From Oleiphilus sp. (GTDB lineage: Bacteria > Pseudomonadota > Gammaproteobacteria > Pseudomonadales > Oleiphilaceae): a DNA stretch of 64,000 bases. The DNA is taken from positions 1-64,000 of the forward strand of contig PZPK01000013.1 in the NCBI GenBank assembly GCA_006212045.1, read 5' to 3'. Positions 15,092-23,161 of the stretch are shown here, in pieces. The first letter of the stretch is position 1. Each line of letters begins with the position of its first letter. A program made the position numbers and the translations under genes. The notes under the pieces are model-generated. The model was not told the origin of the DNA, made no database searches, and worked only from the letters and a program-made list of their open reading frames with translations.

Positions 15092-15136
15092 CGCTGTGAT
15101 ATTGTCGTCACGGCGAGCCTAATGAGGTGCAGTGCA

Positions 15137-16354
15137 ATGAAGCTTGCAATTCTCTCCTGTGGTCCGAAAAGCTACAGTACCCAGCGTTTAAAAGAAGCCG
15201 CGTTGCAGCGCGGGCATCAGGTCAAAGTCCTGAATACCCTGAAGTTTGCCATCGATCTGCAGCGTGGTGTGCCGGATCTGTATTATCGCCAGAAACCGCT
15301 CAGCGATTATGATGCGGTGTTGCCGCGTATCGGGGCTTCGATTACGTACTATGGTACGGCCGTGGTCAGGCAGTTTCAGGAAATGGATGTGTTCTGTGCC
15401 AATACCGCGCATGGCATTAATAATTCGCGTGATAAATTGCGTAGCCTGCAGATTCTGAGTCGTCATCATATCGGTATTCCCCGCACCACCTTTGTACGTG
15501 ACAAAAAAGATGTGCTGGCGGCTATTGAGCGTGTTGGCGGTGCGCCCGTTATTATCAAGCTGATCGAGGGTACGCAGGGTATTGGCGTACTTTTGGCGGA
15601 GACTGTAACCGCCGCTGAATCGATAATCGAATTGCTGCAAAGCCAGAAACAGAACGTGCTGATCCAGAAATTTGTGGCGGAAAGCAAAGGCAAGGATATT
15701 CGTGCCTTTGTGGTGGGTGATCGTGTCGTCGCGGCGATGAGACGTGTTGCCCAGGGGCAGGAATTTCGCAGTAATGTGCACCGTGGTGGTGTTGCCGAAC
15801 CGGTCGAATTATCCGAAGAATACGTTGATACCGCCGTGCGTGCAGCCCAGATTCTCGGCTTGCAGGTGGCCGGTGTAGACATGCTGGAAGCCAAGAATGG
15901 CCCGCAGATCATGGAAGTGAATTCCTCGCCGGGGCTGGAAGGCATCGAAACCGCGACCGGACTAGATGTGGCCGGTGCGGTGATCGAGTATATCGCGGCA
16001 CGCGTCGACTTTCCCGAGATCGACGTGCGCCAGCGGCTGACAGTCAGCAAGGGATACGGCGTCAGTGAAATTTACGTCCCGGAAGGCTCGAAATTCGAAG
16101 GGTTGTCGATTGCTGAAACCAAACTGCGCGATCAGGACATTAATGTTCTGACGCTTTATCGCGGTAGCAAGACCATTCCGAATCCCAAAAATGAGCGGGT
16201 GTTGGAAGCCAATGACAAGCTGCTGTGTTTTGGCAAGTTAGAATCCATGCGGGGCATGGTGCCGGCGAAAACACGACGACGCCGACAGCCCAAAGTGCAG
16301 GATTTGCCTGAATTACCGGAAGGCATGGGCGATGATGAGCAGGGCGAGATCTGA
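15137..16354 (+). CDS. rimK: RimK-family ATP-grasp ligase with a C-terminal TrkA-C/RCK-type domain
   Basis: This 405-residue protein has an N-terminal RimK domain and an ATP-grasp core: PVIIKLIEGTQGIGVLL, QKFVAESKGKDIRAFVVGD, RSNVHRGG and the metal-binding IMEVNSSPGLEGIE. RimK adds glutamates to the C-terminus of ribosomal protein S6, and relatives make other peptide bonds. After about residue 300 comes an extra domain (YGVSEIYVPEGSKFEGLSIAE...NDKLLCFGK) that reads as TrkA-C, a ligand-sensing module, then a basic and acidic tail. E. coli RimK is about 300 residues and lacks it. The ATG at 15137 has a GAGGTG ribosome site. Confidence 0.85.
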   Translation: MKLAILSCGPKSYSTQRLKEAALQRGHQVKVLNTLKFAIDLQRGVPDLYYRQKPLSDYDAVLPRIGASITYYGTAVVRQFQEMDVFCANTAHGINNSRDKLRSLQILSRHHIGIPRTTFVRDKKDVLAAIERVGGAPVIIKLIEGTQGIGVLLAETVTAAESIIELLQSQKQNVLIQKFVAESKGKDIRAFVVGDRVVAAMRRVAQGQEFRSNVHRGGVAEPVELSEEYVDTAVRAAQILGLQVAGVDMLEAKNGPQIMEVNSSPGLEGIETATGLDVAGAVIEYIAARVDFPEIDVRQRLTVSKGYGVSEIYVPEGSKFEGLSIAETKLRDQDINVLTLYRGSKTIPNPKNERVLEANDKLLCFGKLESMRGMVPAKTRRRRQPKVQDLPELPEGMGDDEQGEI

Positions 16355-16359
16355 ACTTC

Positions 16360-16394
16360 CCTCGTGACGCGGTGCGCCACGTCACGAGGTTTTT
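16360..16394 (+). terminator. Intrinsic terminator after rimK
   Basis: CCTCGTGACG and CGTCACGAGG form a perfect 10 bp stem with a 10-base loop, followed by TTTTT on the plus strand. The minus strand lacks a T tract, so it serves only rimK. Confidence 0.88.
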
Positions 16395-16396
16395 GG

Positions 16397-17245
16397 TTAT
16401 TTGTTGAGAATGCCCTTGAGCGTATTGGCGATGTCGGCTGGATAAATGAGTGTTTTTGCGTTGTCGGACTGGGACAGCTCGGTGATCGAGTGAATGTATT
16501 TTTCACCGAGTAAATACATGGCTGGAAGCTCCTTGTCGCCAACTGCATCGGAAATGCGTTTGATCGCTTCTCCCGAAGCGTCTGCCAACACGACTTGTGC
16601 CTCGGCATCCCGTCTGGAAGCTTCCAGACGGCCATCGGCTTCGAGAATCTGGGCCTGTTTTTCACCTTCGGCTTTGGTTACGGCTGCTCGCCTTGCCCGT
16701 TCTGCGGCGGCCTGTTCTTCCATCGCTGTTTGCATGGTGGTAGAGGGGTTGATGTCCTGAATCTCGACCGTTTTCAGTGTGATCCCCCAGTCCGAAATAT
16801 CATCCGAAATCGAACTCTTGAGTTTGGTTTTGATCAACTCGCGCGATGACAGGCATTCATCGAGTTTCATTTCACCGATGATCGAACGCAGAGATGTTTG
16901 CACCAGTGTCTGAATCGCAATGCTATAGTTTTCCACACCATAGACTGCTTTGTCGGGCGAGAGAATATTGATGTAAGCCACGGCATTGGCACGAATCGAG
17001 GCGTTGTCGTTGGTAATGACTTCCTGAGCCGGAATTTCCAGTACGATGTCCTTGGTCGTGACCCGGTAAGCCACACTGTCGACATAGGGAATGATCAGAT
17101 TGAGGCCGGGCGAGAGGGTTTTATGAAATTTGCCAAGACGCTGGATGACCCACTTGGACCCTTGTGGGACCAGCTTGATCCCGAGAAACAGTGTAACGAC
17201 GACCAGCAACAGTAGTGCGGAAAAGATGATGAGACTAATATCCAT
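16397..17245 (-). CDS. qmcA: SPFH/band-7 (paraslipin) membrane protein
   Basis: This 282-residue protein has an N-terminal membrane segment (about 5-27), the band-7 domain (VPQGSKWVIQRLGKFHKTLSPGLNLIIPYVD) and a helical region rich in Ala and Glu (EEQAAAERARRAAVTKAEGEKQAQ). These are typical of QmcA/YbbK. Such proteins form microdomain scaffolds and work with NfeD partners; here an NfeD gene is 35 bases upstream on the same strand. The ending NTLKGILNK matches the family. Confidence 0.9.
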   Translation of the reverse strand: MDISLIIFSALLLLVVVTLFLGIKLVPQGSKWVIQRLGKFHKTLSPGLNLIIPYVDSVAYRVTTKDIVLEIPAQEVITNDNASIRANAVAYINILSPDKAVYGVENYSIAIQTLVQTSLRSIIGEMKLDECLSSRELIKTKLKSSISDDISDWGITLKTVEIQDINPSTTMQTAMEEQAAAERARRAAVTKAEGEKQAQILEADGRLEASRRDAEAQVVLADASGEAIKRISDAVGDKELPAMYLLGEKYIHSITELSQSDNAKTLIYPADIANTLKGILNK

Positions 17246-17280
17246 TTAAAGCTCCAAAAAAATAAAAAAGTGAGATTGAA

Positions 17281-17736
17281 CTAGCGTTTGGCGACGACCA
17301 GAGTGTTGCCGGAAATTTCCACTACTGTGACCCGGTCGCCCGGACTGACGGCAGACTCGCAGATGAACTCCCATTCATCATTACCGAGCACTGGTACTGT
17401 AAATCTGAGGCGGCCATTTTTGTTGGCCTCCGTAGGGGCTTCCAGCACGATGCCGGTTTTGTTGGAGATCATCTCCAGCGAAAGTCCCGCCATAGTGCGG
17501 TCAACAAGTTTGGGTTTGACGAGTTTGAACCAGACCACCGCATTGCCGCAGATGGCCAATGCCCAGATCAATACTTGCGTGGAGAGTGCCAGTGTCGGCA
17601 TAAAATAGAGCAGGAGAGCGACCACACCCGCACCCACCCCGAACATCAAAAAGACAAAGCTGGGTAGAAATATTTCCAGTAATGACAAGGCGATACCCAG
17701 TATCAACCAGTGCCAGTATTCAACGACAAATTCCAT
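17281..17736 (-). CDS. NfeD-family membrane protein
   Basis: This 151-residue protein has two to three transmembrane segments (WLILGIALSLLEIFLPSFVFLMFGVGAGVVALLLYF, then LIWALAICGNAVVWF) and a C-terminal OB-fold (TGIVLEAPTEANKNGRLRFTVPVLGNDEWEF...GDRVTVVEISGNTLVV). It is the short NfeD form, without the Clp-like protease domain. It sits immediately upstream of the SPFH gene; the pair is a conserved bacterial unit linked to membrane quality control. Confidence 0.88.
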   Translation of the reverse strand: MEFVVEYWHWLILGIALSLLEIFLPSFVFLMFGVGAGVVALLLYFMPTLALSTQVLIWALAICGNAVVWFKLVKPKLVDRTMAGLSLEMISNKTGIVLEAPTEANKNGRLRFTVPVLGNDEWEFICESAVSPGDRVTVVEISGNTLVVAKR

Positions 17737-17878
17737 GATGCTTCCCTGTCAGTATGCGAGTAAGGATTGCGCAAGAGTGTATCAGCCTGAAGGTATTTGT
17801 GGCAGCTTAATTAAGTGCCGATGATCGCAGCAGAAATCGTTTTGATCCTGGCTTTGGGTCGCGGGTTCCGTATAGCAA

Positions 17879-18646
17879 TCAGTTCGAGTTGGAGTGTAGG
17901 CCGTAATTTCTGAGAATCGCCTGATAAGCCGGCGTCTTCTTGAAGCGTTTAAGTTCCATGGAAAAGCGTTCGGCCATCAATTGATGTTCCGGAATTTTTG
18001 CAAAACCCAGATGAAACCCGGAGCTGCCAGAAACATAATTTTTGGTATACCCCAATTGGTCGAGAATCCCCAGATTGCCTGCAGTAAATATACCGACATT
18101 TTTGTTGGCGATCACGAGGTCTAAACGGCGCAGCAGCAATTTACGAAAATTGCTTGTCAGTGCGTTTTCTCCAACCAGGGCGTCTTTTACAAAGTTGTCG
18201 GCGGCTTTAAACGCTTCGCTATAGCTGTAGCCTCCGATCGTTCCGACTCTTTTCCCCTTAAGGCTTGTCAGGTCCTGATAGTCGAAAGGTTCGGATTTAC
18301 GGTAAAAGAGTACATAGCCTCCTGTCGATACCGGTTCTTCCGGGAAATACAGAAAACCTTTGCGCTCTTCCGTCACAATAATTCCCAATACGGCATCTGC
18401 TGTTTTGCCTTTCAAATTGTTGATCAGACGTTTCCATGGAACAAACTCGAATTCGAAGTCCACGCCCATCGCGTCAAATACGGCGGCCATGATTTCGTAA
18501 TCGTGGCCCGTGGGGCGGCCTTTGCTGTCCTGCATTACCAGGGGTGGCCACGCTTCTGTCTGAATAAGCAGAGGCGCTGAATGTGCAAGATTCAGAGGGA
18601 TGTTCACAACGATCAGAACGCTAATTGCCAACCGCAGAAGTCTCAT
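17879..18646 (-). CDS. Periplasmic solute-binding protein, family 3-like
   Basis: This 255-residue protein has a signal peptide (ending LAHSA) and the SBP_bac_3 pattern: TEAWPPLVMQDSKGRPTGHDYEIMAAVFDAMG, LKGKTADAVLGIIVTEERK and LTSLKGKRVGTIGGYSYSEAF. It lacks a neighbouring permease, as does the similar protein at 11166-11936. The ligand is probably an amino acid or related small molecule. The gene stands alone between the NfeD and HAD genes. Confidence 0.78.
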   Translation of the reverse strand: MRLLRLAISVLIVVNIPLNLAHSAPLLIQTEAWPPLVMQDSKGRPTGHDYEIMAAVFDAMGVDFEFEFVPWKRLINNLKGKTADAVLGIIVTEERKGFLYFPEEPVSTGGYVLFYRKSEPFDYQDLTSLKGKRVGTIGGYSYSEAFKAADNFVKDALVGENALTSNFRKLLLRRLDLVIANKNVGIFTAGNLGILDQLGYTKNYVSGSSGFHLGFAKIPEHQLMAERFSMELKRFKKTPAYQAILRNYGLHSNSN

Positions 18647-18737
18647 CTCATTCAGCGCCGTTTGTGTGTGTTGTCTTCAGTATATAGCGCCGGGTTTTAA
18701 TTATCCCTGTTAATTTTTACAGTTTGTGTTTGCTAAA

Positions 18738-20441
18738 TTAAAGCTTACCGGCCTTTTTCATGCAGGCCAGTACCAGAGCCCAGAATTCCGAAAAGTCGTT
18801 GACGACCACGTCCGGTTTGTAGGGATAACGCGCATTACCCGGAAATATCGTGTTCAGCCAGGGCAGGTCCCATAGGGCGCCATTGAAGAACACGCTGGTA
18901 ATACCGGCGCTTTTGGCGGCGATCACATCAGTGGTGCTGTCGCCCACATACCATATGTCCGGACCGAGTGAGCAATGCAGATTCTCCGCGGCTTTGAGAA
19001 TCTGGTCGGTATGGGGTTTGCGCTGCAGTGTATCGTCGCCGCAGACATCGGTGTCGAACAGATGGCCCCAGCCATCCTGGTCGATCGTCGCGAGTTCGTG
19101 TACAAAAAATTCCCGGTCGCGATTGGTAATGACGCCGAGCGTCAGGCCCAGTGTGCGCAGCCCTTCAAGTACCGGTCTTACTTTGGGTTCGAAGGGAAGG
19201 GCGGTGCCGAAGTAATGGCGGTAGTGTTTATTGAATCCGGCATGGGCTATTTTCTTGGCTGTTTCGTTGTCGCTGAACAGGACTTCAAAAATATCGGTAC
19301 GGGATATTTTGCGATCAAGTTTGATTTTTGGGTGCAGTGCCAAGTGCTCTCGCACATAGTCGACCAGACGACTGTCTTCGGGCGACTTGCAATGCTCGCT
19401 GGGTGTCAGATGTTCCAGCAGCCCCATGGTCTTGAGTTCCTTGAGCATGTCGTCCACGGCGTGATACATGGCGTCGAGAGTGTCTACCAGCGTGGCATGC
19501 CAGTCGAACAGAAGAATGCGTGGTGGAGTCAGTTGTGCGATGGCAGGGTGCCAGTCAGGTTCCTGTCTTGCAGGCGGTGGTTTTCGCGCAGGCAGGCGCG
19601 ACGGTCGCCCCGGTAATGTGTGACCCGATTGCTCCAAAAGGTCCAGTAGCTGGTCGAAGTTATCGACGATGGCATCGGGTTTGGCATGTGCCCGACCGTG
19701 TTCGTGAAACATCTGCGTAAACCATTCCTGTTCCCAGAGTGCACCGTTGTAAAAAACCGAGCAGACATCGGCCTGTCTGGCAGTCACCATATCTGTCACG
19801 CTGTCGCCGACATACCAGATGCCATCGGCGGGTGACAGCTTGAGTTTCGCGGCAGCTTCGATAATGCCGTCGGGAGCCGGTTTATACCGACTGGCTTCGT
19901 TGCCGCAAAGGGTAACATCAAAGAGATTCAGCCATTGTCCGTCTTCAATGGTCGATAATTCGTCGGCCAGAAACTCGCGGTTTCGGTTGGTCATTACGCC
20001 GATTTTGATGCCCAGGTTTCGGATGTATTTCAGGTAGTCGAGCACAGCATCCTGAAACGGGAAAATCTTGCCATAGTGGTTCCGATAGGCCTCGTTATAG
20101 GCCTGATGCGCGATCATCTGCGCCTCGACATTGTGTTCACCAAACAAGGCATCAAAAATATCGGTGCGTGAAATGCGCTGTTCAGCCAGCACGCGCGGAT
20201 GCAGATTACGAAAAATACGGATGTAGCGCAGTAATTTGGCGTCGTCTTCTGTCTTTGCCTGCTCCTCCGGCAGCAGGTGTTTTATCAGATCCAGCTCTTC
20301 CAGCTGGAGCAGCATTTCTTCAACGGCCCGATACATTGCTTGATGGGTATTCACCAGCGTTCCGTGCCAGTCGAACAGCATTAATACGGGAGGGGGAAGT
20401 GTGAATTCAGCGTTCTTGTTGGTACTTAATCCAGTGCGCAT
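18738..20441 (-). CDS. Tandem HAD-superfamily protein (two fused HAD domains)
   Basis: This 567-residue protein has two homologous halves, about 18-275 and 305-560, joined by a proline-rich linker (GRPSRLPARKPPPARQEPD). Each half has HAD motif I (LFDWHGTL and LFDWHATL), motif II (GVMTNRNRE, GVITNRDRE) and motif IV (WYVGDSVTDM, WYVGDSTTDV). In both, the second Asp of the usual D-x-D is replaced by His, while the nucleophilic Asp is kept. That change departs from the ordinary phosphatase motif. Fused double-HAD proteins are uncommon. A GAGGT ribosome site precedes the ATG. Function is not known. Confidence 0.85.
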   Translation of the reverse strand: MRTGLSTNKNAEFTLPPPVLMLFDWHGTLVNTHQAMYRAVEEMLLQLEELDLIKHLLPEEQAKTEDDAKLLRYIRIFRNLHPRVLAEQRISRTDIFDALFGEHNVEAQMIAHQAYNEAYRNHYGKIFPFQDAVLDYLKYIRNLGIKIGVMTNRNREFLADELSTIEDGQWLNLFDVTLCGNEASRYKPAPDGIIEAAAKLKLSPADGIWYVGDSVTDMVTARQADVCSVFYNGALWEQEWFTQMFHEHGRAHAKPDAIVDNFDQLLDLLEQSGHTLPGRPSRLPARKPPPARQEPDWHPAIAQLTPPRILLFDWHATLVDTLDAMYHAVDDMLKELKTMGLLEHLTPSEHCKSPEDSRLVDYVREHLALHPKIKLDRKISRTDIFEVLFSDNETAKKIAHAGFNKHYRHYFGTALPFEPKVRPVLEGLRTLGLTLGVITNRDREFFVHELATIDQDGWGHLFDTDVCGDDTLQRKPHTDQILKAAENLHCSLGPDIWYVGDSTTDVIAAKSAGITSVFFNGALWDLPWLNTIFPGNARYPYKPDVVVNDFSEFWALVLACMKKAGKL

Positions 20442-20547
20442 CCGACTACCTCGATAAGTTACCGGGCATCATGCAACAGCTGGACACCTTAAAGCTGCGG
20501 TCTTGTCTTTGACGACTGAAGATGCCTGTCGATCTGTTGCGGGCCTG

Positions 20548-21558
20548 CTAACGCGTCATTGTAAAAATACCTTGTGCATTCTGACTGTCAAAGCGCAGAT
20601 CCAGTCGCGGTTTTCCGGTGTGCGGGTCATTGATCTGGCCACGCTCAATAAACTCGAAAAATGAACCGGGAACGCTACGTTCCAACAATCCTTCTGACGA
20701 GGGAAAACTCCGGTTTACGCTTGCGGCCCGATAAGCCGTCTGACGAATATTGGCGTTTGCGCCTTCTTCAATATGGGGCTTCATGGCGCGGCCCTTGGCT
20801 TTCTCCTGCGCAGCAACGGCGTCCAGATTTTCTACCCGGTCGGTGGCATGATTAAAGACATTGCCTTCGGTGGCAATCCAGGCCATTTCAGCGCTTTCGT
20901 TCAGCAAGGTCTTGTAATGTTCCAGTGTGGGCATGGGGTGTTGACGGGCAAAACAGCCTGGCAACTCCTTCAATAGCGCCACTGATTCCCCGGTATCCAG
21001 CACGCCTGCACTTGCAAGATGATCCAGTCGCCGCTGTCCACGCTCACTGACAGGGTCATTGGATTCGTAAACGATGTCTCGCACGGTGTTCTCAAATTCG
21101 GTGCTGAAGCGGTCTGTATAGAGTTCGCTGACAAAATACTGGGCAATGGATTCCGGATAGTCACGGTGACAGAACACAAAGCCACACATATGGAGCTTAT
21201 CCAGGGGGTATTCGCCGACCATGGCGTAGCCCAAAGGCTCCAGGATTCGGGAAAATGCATCCTTTCCTCGCGGCAGGCAGCGCATCTGTAGTGAAACGGT
21301 GCGCAAGGCGCCATGGTCCAGAATGATTTTTCGCCCGGTTGCCATTTGTTCGTCCGCATAGGCTTTGGCATCTGGCACTGTGCTGAACAGCTGATGAAGT
21401 AATTGCATGCTCAGGAGCTGAGCAATTTGTGCGCGCGTCAGATGCGCCGCATCAATGGACTGCAATTCGGGGTGGATCTCGATGGCTCGCGTCAGGTAAT
21501 CCGCCTGATCTTCACCAACAAGCTGGGATAGAATTTGCTCTAACCGACATACTGCCAT
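20548..21558 (-). CDS. DUF1338 protein, 2-oxoadipate dioxygenase/decarboxylase (HglS) family
   Basis: This 336-residue protein shows the DUF1338 signature around a vicinal-oxygen-chelate fold: the metal-binding DHGALRTV near residue 81, YPLDKLHMCGFVFCHRDYPESIAQYFVSEL, and C-terminal LERSVPGSFFEFIERGQI. Characterised members (HglS/YdcJ) convert 2-oxoadipate to 2-hydroxyglutarate in lysine catabolism using Fe(II). No other lysine-degradation gene is in this window, so the substrate here is inferred from family. A GAGGAGG ribosome site supports the ATG. Confidence 0.83.
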   Translation of the reverse strand: MAVCRLEQILSQLVGEDQADYLTRAIEIHPELQSIDAAHLTRAQIAQLLSMQLLHQLFSTVPDAKAYADEQMATGRKIILDHGALRTVSLQMRCLPRGKDAFSRILEPLGYAMVGEYPLDKLHMCGFVFCHRDYPESIAQYFVSELYTDRFSTEFENTVRDIVYESNDPVSERGQRRLDHLASAGVLDTGESVALLKELPGCFARQHPMPTLEHYKTLLNESAEMAWIATEGNVFNHATDRVENLDAVAAQEKAKGRAMKPHIEEGANANIRQTAYRAASVNRSFPSSEGLLERSVPGSFFEFIERGQINDPHTGKPRLDLRFDSQNAQGIFTMTR

Positions 21559-21759
21559 GCGGCCTCCTCAGTCATTACTTGAGGTATTAACGCAGAAACC
21601 TCATACGCTGATTCTAGTAGCTATATGGCCGATTTCCACTTTTTGAGAGATGTTGCAGGTGAGCCTATTCGATATATTTTTCAGTCGCCTGTTTGTTTAA
21701 GAAAGATGCTTTCTCTGCTTTCGACCATGCTGGCCGCTCCGGTTGCAGGACCCTTGGGT

Positions 21760-22230
21760 TTATCCTTTGGAAGGTCCGGATTTTCGGGCCTTGCGTGCCA
21801 GCCATTTGTCGAGCTGATTTGCGAAGGCCTGTCGGTCACTCTGGTTCAGTGCTGGCGGTCCGCCTGATTCCAAACCGCTGGACCGCATGGTGTCCATAAA
21901 GTCGCGCATGTTCAGTCGGGCCTTAATGTTGTTGCTGGTGTAAAGTTCACCACGCGGATTCAAGGCCAGAGCCCCTTTTTCGATGCATTCAGCGGCAAGT
22001 GGAATATCCGCAGTAATCACCAGGTCATCCTTTTGCACGCGTTGGACAATCTCATCATCCGCGACATCGAATCCCGAGCTGACCTGCAGAAACCGGATAT
22101 GGGGCGATGGTGGCACGCGCAATGGTTGATTGGCAACCAGCGTGACAGCGGTTTGGGTGCGTGTCGCAGCGCGAAACAGAATTTCCTTGATCACCACGGG
22201 GCAGGCATCGGCGTCGACCCAAATATTCAT
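21760..22230 (-). CDS. YaiI/YqxD (DUF188) family protein
   Basis: This 156-residue protein begins [22 protein letters not shown] and contains [27 protein letters not shown] and [28 protein letters not shown], the diagnostic segments of DUF188. The family has a PIN-like fold with conserved acidic residues that could bind metal, but no proven role. Its ATG overlaps the rhombosortase stop by 4 bases (ATGA), so the two are translationally coupled. Confidence 0.9.
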   Translation of the reverse strand: MNIWVDADACPVVIKEILFRAATRTQTAVTLVANQPLRVPPSPHIRFLQVSSGFDVADDEIVQRVQKDDLVITADIPLAAECIEKGALALNPRGELYTSNNIKARLNMRDFMDTMRSSGLESGGPPALNQSDRQAFANQLDKWLARKARKSGPSKG

Positions 22231-22904
22231 TGAACGTGTTCCTGTTGCTGATTGGCAGAACCCCTGTTGATCGAGGTATAGACGATTAAAGATAACAGCC
22301 CGCCAAGTGCTCCGGCAATATGGGCGGGCGGATAGGGTGGCCAGCCCGGGATGACAACCCCGACGGACGCGGAGCGCAGCTCAAACGAGAGCTTGGCAAT
22401 GTAGGCAAGCGTCACTAGAACCAGCCAGGTTTTTCCTAGCTGCCGGGCCGTCAAGTACAGCGCGGTGACAAAGAGAGCATTCAGTATGCCGGATAATCCG
22501 CTGTAGCGTTCCAGCTCACTCCAGGGCGACATCAACAGGGCGTTTACCGATATCAGCCCGGCCAGCAGGGTCAGGCAGAATAGTTTTCGGGACCTGTATT
22601 CTGTGTAGCCGGCCAGCAGGCAAAAGGCGAAGAGGTTCAGCGCTAAATGGGGGCTGCTGGCATGTGCCAGATGGCCACTCAGCAGTCGCCACCACTGTCC
22701 CTGAATAATGGCTTCCCGATCAAGATATAAAGTGGCTTGTGCTTCAACCCAAAAGAACAGAGCCAGGCAGAGACTGGTGAGGCCTACGGTGCCGAAACAG
22801 GCACGGAAAAGCGCGCGCATTGCCGGAGTCAGCGCCATGTTGGTCTGCGATGTTTGCGTCTCATTGGCCCGCCTCACTTTTAACGCGATGTTGATGCGGT
22901 CCAT
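22227..22904 (-). CDS. rrtA: Rhombosortase, rhomboid-family intramembrane serine protease
   Basis: This protein has about six transmembrane helices. The catalytic serine lies in [10 protein letters not shown] and the catalytic histidine in [13 protein letters not shown], matching rhombosortase, which cleaves GlyGly-CTERM tails of secreted proteins. The HxxxN oxyanion-type element HLALNLFAF is present. I chose the ATG at 22904, which has an AGGTGA ribosome site; another ATG at 22838 (MALTPAM) is possible. No protein in this window shows a GlyGly-CTERM tail, so substrates are elsewhere. Confidence 0.78.
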   Translation of the reverse strand: MDRINIALKVRRANETQTSQTNMALTPAMRALFRACFGTVGLTSLCLALFFWVEAQATLYLDREAIIQGQWWRLLSGHLAHASSPHLALNLFAFCLLAGYTEYRSRKLFCLTLLAGLISVNALLMSPWSELERYSGLSGILNALFVTALYLTARQLGKTWLVLVTLAYIAKLSFELRSASVGVVIPGWPPYPPAHIAGALGGLLSLIVYTSINRGSANQQQEHVQ

Positions 22905-23161
22905 TCTATCACCTGCGGTGCAGGATTCAGTTTTGTCGGGTAAAGAATTTCGAATCTTTGCAGAAAGCGAGTCGCCATCAATGCTAAACTGTGGGCCTCG
23001 AAAAAACCAAGTCTTCACACCCCGGACCTTGTATACACCATGATGGACTGCCCTGCTGTATCAGATATACCGTCACAAAATTTGAGATGCCAGTCGCGCT
23101 CTATTCAGAGCTCCCAGTATTCTGTGAATCGCGCAAGGTGGGAATACAGGGGATGAGCTCA

